Shown here piece after piece: positions 59,279 through 64,000 of a stretch of 64,000 nucleotides of DNA. Each line of letters opens with the position of its first letter. The stretch's first letter is position 1. Source of the stretch: Spongiactinospora sp. TRM90649 (lineage in GTDB: Bacteria > Actinomycetota > Actinomycetes > Streptosporangiales > Streptosporangiaceae). The notes under the pieces were generated by a model. It made no database searches. It was not told the DNA's origin and was given only the letters and a program-made list of their open reading frames with translations. Position numbers and translations under genes: made by a program. The DNA lies in contig NZ_JARLTC010000026.1 in the NCBI RefSeq assembly GCF_029382225.1, positions 1-64,000 on the forward strand, written 5' to 3'.

Positions 59279-59811
59279 ACGGCGGGCGCCTCTCCGACGA
59301 GGACCGCGAAGACGCGGTGGACCGGCTCCAGCGGGCGTACGCGGACGGGTGGTTCGGCCCGGCCGAGCTGGAGCGCCGGCTGGAGCTGGCGCTCACCGCC
59401 ACCCGCGGGGGCGAACTGGAACCGGCCCTCGCCGACCTGCCGGACGAGGCGGACGAGGTGACCGAGATCGTCTCCACCGCCGGGAACATCGTCCGCACCG
59501 GCGACTGGCAGGTCCCGAGGCTGCTGCGGGTGGACTCCGAGTACGGCAAGGTGCGGCTCGACATGTCCCGGGCCGCCCTCGGCTCCCAGACCGACATCGA
59601 GCTCTGCCTCACCTACGGCTCGGCCGTCATCCTCCTGCCGTCCCTGGCGACCGCGAACGCCGACGGCACCCGAACCCGGTGGGGCACCGTGACCTGCACG
59701 GCCCCGGGCCGCACCCGGCAGGGACGGCCGCACGTCAGGGTCACCGGGGAACTGACCTACGGCAACCTGGTGATCCGCCACCCGCGCGCCTGGCGATGGA
59801 ACGCCCGCTGA
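59275..59811 (+). CDS. DUF1707-domain protein
   Basis: This 178-aa protein has an N-terminal DUF1707 (SHOCT-like) domain, SDEDREDAVDRLQRAYADGW, and a beta-rich C-terminal half (LLRVDSEYGKVRLDMSRAAL) of the LiaF/DUF2154 type. No membrane helix is obvious. It is coupled to the exporter genes by an ATGA overlap. A role in envelope stress or in regulation of the exporter is possible. Confidence 0.8.
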   Translation: MNGGRLSDEDREDAVDRLQRAYADGWFGPAELERRLELALTATRGGELEPALADLPDEADEVTEIVSTAGNIVRTGDWQVPRLLRVDSEYGKVRLDMSRAALGSQTDIELCLTYGSAVILLPSLATANADGTRTRWGTVTCTAPGRTRQGRPHVRVTGELTYGNLVIRHPRAWRWNAR

Positions 59812-60092
59812 GCCGACCGCTTCCGGACGGCACCGTGGGCGACGAGCTCGACGCCACCCGCGCCCGTCTGGAACAGGACGCCCCAGCGCCGGAGCTGGAA
59901 GCGCTCTGGCGCGACCGGCTGCGCCGCCTGCTCGACCTGGATCCCGGCCGCGCCCTCGCCCTCGGGCCGCTGACCGAAAGCCTCGCGCCCAGCGGAATGA
60001 GCGCGGGCCGTCCGGGGACGGCCCGCGTCATCACGGCCTCACAGGTTCTTCAGGGCCTCACAGGTTATTCAGGTAGGCCAGCGAGGGCATGA
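59796..60092 (+). CDS. possible 98-aa ORF at the end of the exporter operon
   Basis: An ATG at 59796 overlaps the DUF1707 gene by 16 bases. The first 65 residues look protein-like (RARLEQDAPAPELEALWRDR, then LRRLLDLDPGRALALGPL). The tail reads through a strong terminator hairpin and overlaps the Dyp gene, so the natural end may be lost or the frame may not be a gene. Confidence 0.4.
   Translation: MERPLSRPLPDGTVGDELDATRARLEQDAPAPELEALWRDRLRRLLDLDPGRALALGPLTESLAPSGMSAGRPGTARVITASQVLQGLTGYSGRPARA
60002..60027. terminator. terminator between the exporter operon and the Dyp gene
   Basis: CGCGGGCCGT pairs exactly with ACGGCCCGCG around CCGGGG. It lies 31 bases past the Dyp stop and after the main exporter genes, so it can serve both directions. 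Confidence 0.75.
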
Positions 60093-61428
60093 AGAAGTAC
60101 TCGCCGCCCTTCATGGTGACCGTCTGCGCCACCTGCGGCTGGGCGGGCGACATCTCCGGCTTGCCCCAGACCTTGGGGAACGTGACCTTGAGGCTCCTGG
60201 TCCCCTGCCCGATCACCGCGTCGTGCCCGGTGCCCGGGTTCTGGAAGTCCGGGTTGTTCGCCCACGACTGCTGGGTGAACTCGAACTGGTCGATCAGGCG
60301 GGCGTTGAACGCCATGAACAGCAGCCCGACGCCCGAGCTCGGCCGGTTCTCCGGCGGGGAGTCGTCCGTGGGGTCGTCGGTGCGCTCGCCGTAGGTCTGC
60401 CCGCGCCGCGCCATCAGCACCTCACGGCCGAACGAGCGCGGATTGGTCTTGCGGACGTGACCGCTGAACGGGCACTTGCTCCCGGTGTCGGCGTCGAAGT
60501 TGAAGTCGTTGCTCACCGGACCGCCAGACGCCTTGGGCTTGCTGGTCAGCGGCGTGCCATCGCGGAACCGGCCGATGAGCATCGCGCCCGCCCGGTCCCG
60601 GTCCGCGCCGACCAGCCCCAGCTCGTCGGCCAGGTTCCGCTCGATCTCGTGGAACGCGCGGACGTCCTGCTCCAGCTTGCGGAACACGAAATAGCTGCCG
60701 AAGTGGCGGTTCCGGTTCGGCGCGAACGGGTCGGCCACCAGGATGTTGCTCAGCGGGAACGCCGGGTTCCAGTGCTCCTTGGGCTCCCGGTCCACCTCGT
60801 CCTTGACGAACAGCGGCTGGCTGCGGCCGTCCACGTAGCCGAAGTGCTCGATGCCGTCACCAGCGTCGTTGTGCAGGCCCCGGCCGGTCTCCTCGCCGAG
60901 CAGCCTGGCCGACTCCGGCAGGTCGCCGAGGATCTCCTCGCGCAGCGCCGCGACGGGCCCCGGCCGGGCGTCGCCGATCACGATCACCGCGTGGATCTCC
61001 CGCTGGTACGGCTTCTCCCACTGGTCCACCGGCGGGTCGTCGACCACCGCCACCCTGCGCTTCATTCCATCGCGGAAGACCGGGTCGGCGAACTTCCGAA
61101 CCTCCTCCACCGAATGGCCGAGGTCGCGGTATCCGGCTTTGCTGATACCGATGCCGACATAAGGAGTACCGGGCCGCGCGTTTCTCGCGAAGTCGCGCAC
61201 CTCCTCCAGATGGCGGCGCGCCGTCTTCACCTTCGTCTCGGCGAGTTCGCGCAGGAAACGACGCCCTTCCTTGACGTCGTTGAACCGGACGAACAGCACG
61301 CTGAGGTGCTCCCGCACATGCGCGCGCAGGATGTTGGCCTGCAGGTTGTTCAGCATTCCCTTGGTGTCGGCGTCGAGCGTGGCCGAATCCCAGTCCAGGG
61401 GTCGCGCGTTGTTCAGGTCGACGGGCAT
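60058..61428 (-). CDS. Dyp-type heme peroxidase
   Basis: This 456-aa protein has the Dyp signature GxxDG in FGYVDGRSQP and the proximal-His region KCPFSGHVRKTNPRSFG. No Tat or Sec signal is visible, so it is cytoplasmic or encapsulin-targeted; its length is at the upper end for class P/V-type enzymes. It oxidises dyes, phenols or lignin-like compounds with hydrogen peroxide. Confidence 0.9.
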   Translation of the reverse strand: MPVDLNNARPLDWDSATLDADTKGMLNNLQANILRAHVREHLSVLFVRFNDVKEGRRFLRELAETKVKTARRHLEEVRDFARNARPGTPYVGIGISKAGYRDLGHSVEEVRKFADPVFRDGMKRRVAVVDDPPVDQWEKPYQREIHAVIVIGDARPGPVAALREEILGDLPESARLLGEETGRGLHNDAGDGIEHFGYVDGRSQPLFVKDEVDREPKEHWNPAFPLSNILVADPFAPNRNRHFGSYFVFRKLEQDVRAFHEIERNLADELGLVGADRDRAGAMLIGRFRDGTPLTSKPKASGGPVSNDFNFDADTGSKCPFSGHVRKTNPRSFGREVLMARRGQTYGERTDDPTDDSPPENRPSSGVGLLFMAFNARLIDQFEFTQQSWANNPDFQNPGTGHDAVIGQGTRSLKVTFPKVWGKPEMSPAQPQVAQTVTMKGGEYFFMPSLAYLNNL

Positions 61429-61559
61429 CGTCGACTCCTCCCCGTATGTTGATGCGTTTCGTCTTCACTCGCGGGTGAATCCGAGCCCCCTACGCATTTC
61501 TACATATTACGACTATCGGGGGAGTGCGAAGGTTTCCGGAATTCGGGAAATCTCGATTT

Positions 61560-62129
61560 TCATTTCGCGGAGCCGTGGGCCCGATCCCGGCCGAGGTAGG
61601 CGGCCAGGCGGTCGGCGGGGGTGGCGTCCGGGGACGGCTCGCGGGCCGGGCCGAGGGAGCCGCCGGGGGTGCGGGGCAGCGCGCCGTAGATCCCGCGCAC
61701 GGCGGGCATCGGCGCGCCGACCTCCGGGGCCAGGTCGGTGGACGCGCCGGTCGCGACGGCGAGGTCCCAGCCGTGCACGAGCATCTCGATGACGACCTGC
61801 TCCACCAGCCGCCACCCCGGCGCGGGCCCGAACCGCTCCTCCAGCATCCCGGGACGCCGGAACGCGGCGAGCGTTCCGGCCGCGGCGTCCCGGAAAGCCG
61901 CGACGTGATCGTCGCCGAGATGGTCGGCGTCGTGGTCGGCGCGCGGGCTTCCCAGGGCCAACCCCGTCCACATCAGGTTCTCGTACGTCAGATGGTCGAG
62001 CAGCGCGCGGACGTTCCACCCGGCGCACGGCGTGGGGTCGTCCATCTGGCCGGGGGCGACGCTCTCGACGAGCGCGCCCACCTCGTCCAGGATCCGGGCG
62101 CAGCCGTTGAGCAGCTCGGCCGGGGTCAT
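61560..62129 (-). CDS. TIGR03086-family (DinB/MDMPI-like) metal-binding protein
   Basis: This 189-aa protein has the actinobacterial MDMPI N-terminal pattern: DDPTPCAGWNVRALLDHLTY with the metal-site His, and IEMLVHGWDLAVATG, where a second conserved His lies in VHGWDLA. Members act in mycothiol-dependent or related thiol chemistry. The ATG at 62129 overlaps the MerR stop as ATGA, so the two formed an operon. Its function is otherwise unknown. Confidence 0.85.
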   Translation of the reverse strand: MTPAELLNGCARILDEVGALVESVAPGQMDDPTPCAGWNVRALLDHLTYENLMWTGLALGSPRADHDADHLGDDHVAAFRDAAAGTLAAFRRPGMLEERFGPAPGWRLVEQVVIEMLVHGWDLAVATGASTDLAPEVGAPMPAVRGIYGALPRTPGGSLGPAREPSPDATPADRLAAYLGRDRAHGSAK

Positions 62130-62715
62130 CGCGGCGGGCGCCTCCAGCGCCCAGGCGACGTCGCTCTCCAGGCGGCGGCCTGCTCGGCGGTCGGCTCGCC
62201 GGGGAGGCCGGGAGTGGCGGCGAAGATCCCCTCCCGGTACGGGGACGGGCACACGTCCCGCATCGTGCGCGCCACGAAGCCGTGCACGATCGCGTCGCGT
62301 TCGGCGGCGGGCAGCCGGGCCAGGTCGGTCATCGTCGTGAGCTCCTCGATGTCGGGCCGCCGGTGGGTGGCCGATCTCAGTACCGCCAGTTGCAGTTGGA
62401 GGGTCGCGATCCGGGCCTCGATCGCGTCGGCGTGGGCTCCGGCGACCTCCGCGAGGTCGCGCCGCTCGCCGACGACGTCGCGGATCACCGCCATGCCCAT
62501 GCCGAGTTCGCGCAGCGCCCGGGCCAGGCGCAGCCGGGCGACCGCGTCCGCGTCGTAGCGCCGGTACCCGGCGCCGGTGCGGGTGACCGGCGCGACCACG
62601 CCGATGTCGGACCAGTGGCGGATCGTCTCACCGTCATGCCGGTGAGCCGGGCCACCTCACCGATGCTCAGCAGAGGATCGTCGTCCGCGTTGCCTGGGTC
62701 GGCCGCGTTGTCCAT
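62126..62715 (-). pseudogene. MerR-family regulator with a one-base frameshift
   Basis: The gene starts at ATG 62715 (LLSIGEVARLTGMTVR), the first helix of a MerR DNA-binding domain. Near 62623-62628 one base is missing; after the shift the expected IRHWSDIGVVAPVTRTGAGY and RRYDADAVARLRLARALREL follow, then a helical effector region, and the stop at 62126. The break lies inside the helix-turn-helix, so full-length regulator cannot be made without frameshifting. A sequencing error in the GA-rich site is possible. Confidence 0.8.
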
Positions 62716-63016
62716 GGGACCAAGTCTCCGGTCTCCTGGCGTGGGAGAGTCAAGCCCGCCGCCATAGCACGGCGTAGATGACTCATTGGTATCGCCGAAA
62801 ACACCCGTGAGATGCCCTGGAAAAGCCGATGCCGCGATTTGCGCGGGCTGGAAAAGCCTGTCTTGACAACGTGATCCAGGTGGATGGTCATGACGATTGA
62901 AGCGGTTCGTGTTAGGAGTGTAAGAGTCGCTTTGACAAAAGAGCGACCTACCGGCCGACAGGAGGATCCGTGTCGCACCCCCCACAAGAGCAGGGTCCGG
63001 AGAAGGGACGTCGCAG
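62716..63016. other. divergent promoter region between MerR and the subtilase gene
   Basis: This 301-base stretch is AT-richer than its neighbours. TTGACA boxes lie at 62863-62868 and 62932-62937. GTCGCT at 62926-62931 and AGCGAC at 62942-62947 face each other around the second one. No clear -10 element was found at the right spacing. Confidence 0.45.
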
Positions 63017-64000
63017 ATGACCGGGAAAACCAGGATCGCGACGTTCGGCCTGGCCGTCACCCTGGGGCTGATCATGCCGCTGGGTTCGGCGAACGCGACC
63101 CGCACACAGTATGCCGCCGATCGAGCACATAGCGATTCCAAACGTGCATCCAATCATTCGCCGGAAACACGAAAAGCCGGAGCGTCGATATCCGGCGCGG
63201 CCTCGGTCACGCTGGTGACCGGAGACCGGGTCAAGCTGTACGCGCAGGGTGAATCGGGCCCCACCTACGAGATCGAGCCCGGCCCCGGCCGGGAAAAGGT
63301 GCGGTTCAGCGCTCAGGAACGCGACGGTCACTTGAGCGTCCTTCCGCTCGACGCGGCGCCGCTCGTCGCGCGCGGCCTGGTGGACGCGCGCCTGTTCGAC
63401 GTCACACGGCTCGTCGCGTGGGGCTACGACGACGGCCACAGCGCCGAGGTGCCGTTGATCGTCCGCTCGGCCGCGGCCCCCCGGCTCGCCGCCAAGGCGG
63501 CCAAGGGCGGCTGGCGCAGCGACGCGCTCGACCTCTCCACGATGAAGATCGCCAAGAGCGGCGCGGGACAGGCGTGGCGGGAGCTGACGGCGGGCGCGTC
63601 CGGCCGTTCCCTCGCCGCCGGGGTCACCCGGGTGTGGCTGGACGGCAAGCGCACGCCGTACCTGGACCGCAGCACGCGCCAGATCGGCGCGCCCGCCGCC
63701 TGGAAACGGGGCCTCACCGGCAAGGGCGTAACGGTGGCCGTGCTGGACAGCGGCTACGACGGACGCCATCCCGACTTCCAGGACACCGCCGTCACCGGCG
63801 CGGACTTCTCCGGCGAAGGCGACTTCATGGACGCCATGGGCCACGGCACCCACCTGGCCTCCATCATCGCCGGATCTGGAAAGGGATCGGGCGGCAAGTA
63901 CCAGGGCGTGGCCCCCGGCGCCGACCTCGCCATCGGCAAGGTCGCCGGAGCCTTCAGCGGCTACACCGACTCCTCCATCCTGCGCGGCATGGACTGGGCC
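63017..64000 (+). CDS. secreted subtilisin-like serine protease, N-terminal part
   Basis: The frame is open from ATG 63017 (AAGGGA eight bases upstream) to the window end, 328 codons. A signal peptide (GLAVTLGLIMPLGSANA) is followed by an I9-type prodomain-like region. The catalytic S8 domain starts near residue 230, with Asp in VAVLDSGYDGRHPDF and His in GHGTHLASIIAG. The catalytic Ser lies beyond the window. It is a secreted protease, probably self-activating. Confidence 0.9.
   Translation, partial: MTGKTRIATFGLAVTLGLIMPLGSANATRTQYAADRAHSDSKRASNHSPETRKAGASISGAASVTLVTGDRVKLYAQGESGPTYEIEPGPGREKVRFSAQERDGHLSVLPLDAAPLVARGLVDARLFDVTRLVAWGYDDGHSAEVPLIVRSAAAPRLAAKAAKGGWRSDALDLSTMKIAKSGAGQAWRELTAGASGRSLAAGVTRVWLDGKRTPYLDRSTRQIGAPAAWKRGLTGKGVTVAVLDSGYDGRHPDFQDTAVTGADFSGEGDFMDAMGHGTHLASIIAGSGKGSGGKYQGVAPGADLAIGKVAGAFSGYTDSSILRGMDWA

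Noticed and set aside
62860..62950. Two TTGACA boxes as a canonical sigma-70 promoter for the subtilase
   Set aside because: No -10 element lies at 16-18 bp from either box, so I list them only as features of the intergenic region.

Overview
The window is about 64 kb of very GC-rich DNA with actinobacterial gene style: GTG and TTG starts, 1-4 nt start/stop overlaps, DrrAB-type exporters, a SARP regulator, a DUF1707 protein and many secreted Ser/Zn hydrolases. No rRNA, tRNA or CRISPR array was seen. The gene content fits a Streptosporangiales-type actinomycete (Actinomadura, Nonomuraea and relatives), but this is inference from content, not from a marker gene.

Layout. (a) 0.15-5.3 kb: a MacAB-like ABC efflux operon with a lipoprotein, divergent from an OmpR-type two-component system. 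(b) 5.3-11.6 kb: a decayed chimera of two regulator genes, then two small proteins (one hydrophobic, one C2H2-zinc-finger-like) divergent from a 952-aa TIR-STAND protein across a perfect 18-bp palindrome, then an XRE regulator and an atypical NUDIX protein. (c) 11.7-29.1 kb: a probable biosynthetic cluster. A SARP regulator flanks a long tight operon on the minus strand. In transcription order it encodes a 55-aa putative precursor or carrier peptide (27372-27539), a PP-loop ATPase with an N-terminal beta-grasp-like region, two homologous radical SAM proteins with SPASM-like C-termini, an RlmN-like radical SAM protein lacking the RNA-binding N-terminus, an M20 amidohydrolase, an Fe(II)/2-oxoglutarate oxygenase, two ATP-grasp ligases, an MFS exporter, a GNAT/Fem-like transferase, a seryl-tRNA synthetase and a zinc alcohol dehydrogenase. 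A penicillin-binding-protein-like pseudoenzyme precedes it. (d) 29.4-36.7 kb: an amidase remnant, a secreted metalloprotease-lectin, an AraC regulator with a PLP decarboxylase, a GlxA-type regulator, two tiny secreted peptides and an ArsR regulator. (e) 37.0-42.5 kb: an amino-sugar-type ABC uptake operon with ROK kinase, GntR regulator and SIS protein. (f) 42.7-46.4 kb: a secreted tripeptidyl aminopeptidase, an orphan polysaccharide-type ABC-2 permease and a secreted SGNH lipase. (g) 46.5-51.0 kb: a three-gene module of winged-helix protein, membrane protein and CpXC-CHAT protease. (h) 51.4-64.0 kb: STAS factor, tyrosine recombinase, secreted serine hydrolase, a P450-hydroxylase-SDR lipid-type operon, a DrrAB exporter with palindromic operators, a Dyp peroxidase, a frameshifted MerR gene with its partner, and the first half of a secreted subtilase.

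The most interesting system is (c). Its operon looks like a ribosomal-peptide pathway, or one that builds on a peptide scaffold, combining three radical SAM enzymes, a possible sulfur-transfer PP-loop enzyme, ATP-grasp ligation and probably seryl-tRNA-dependent acylation. I do not recognise this combination as a described family. Two further modules, TIR-STAND and CHAT-CpXC, look like prokaryotic immunity or cell-death systems.
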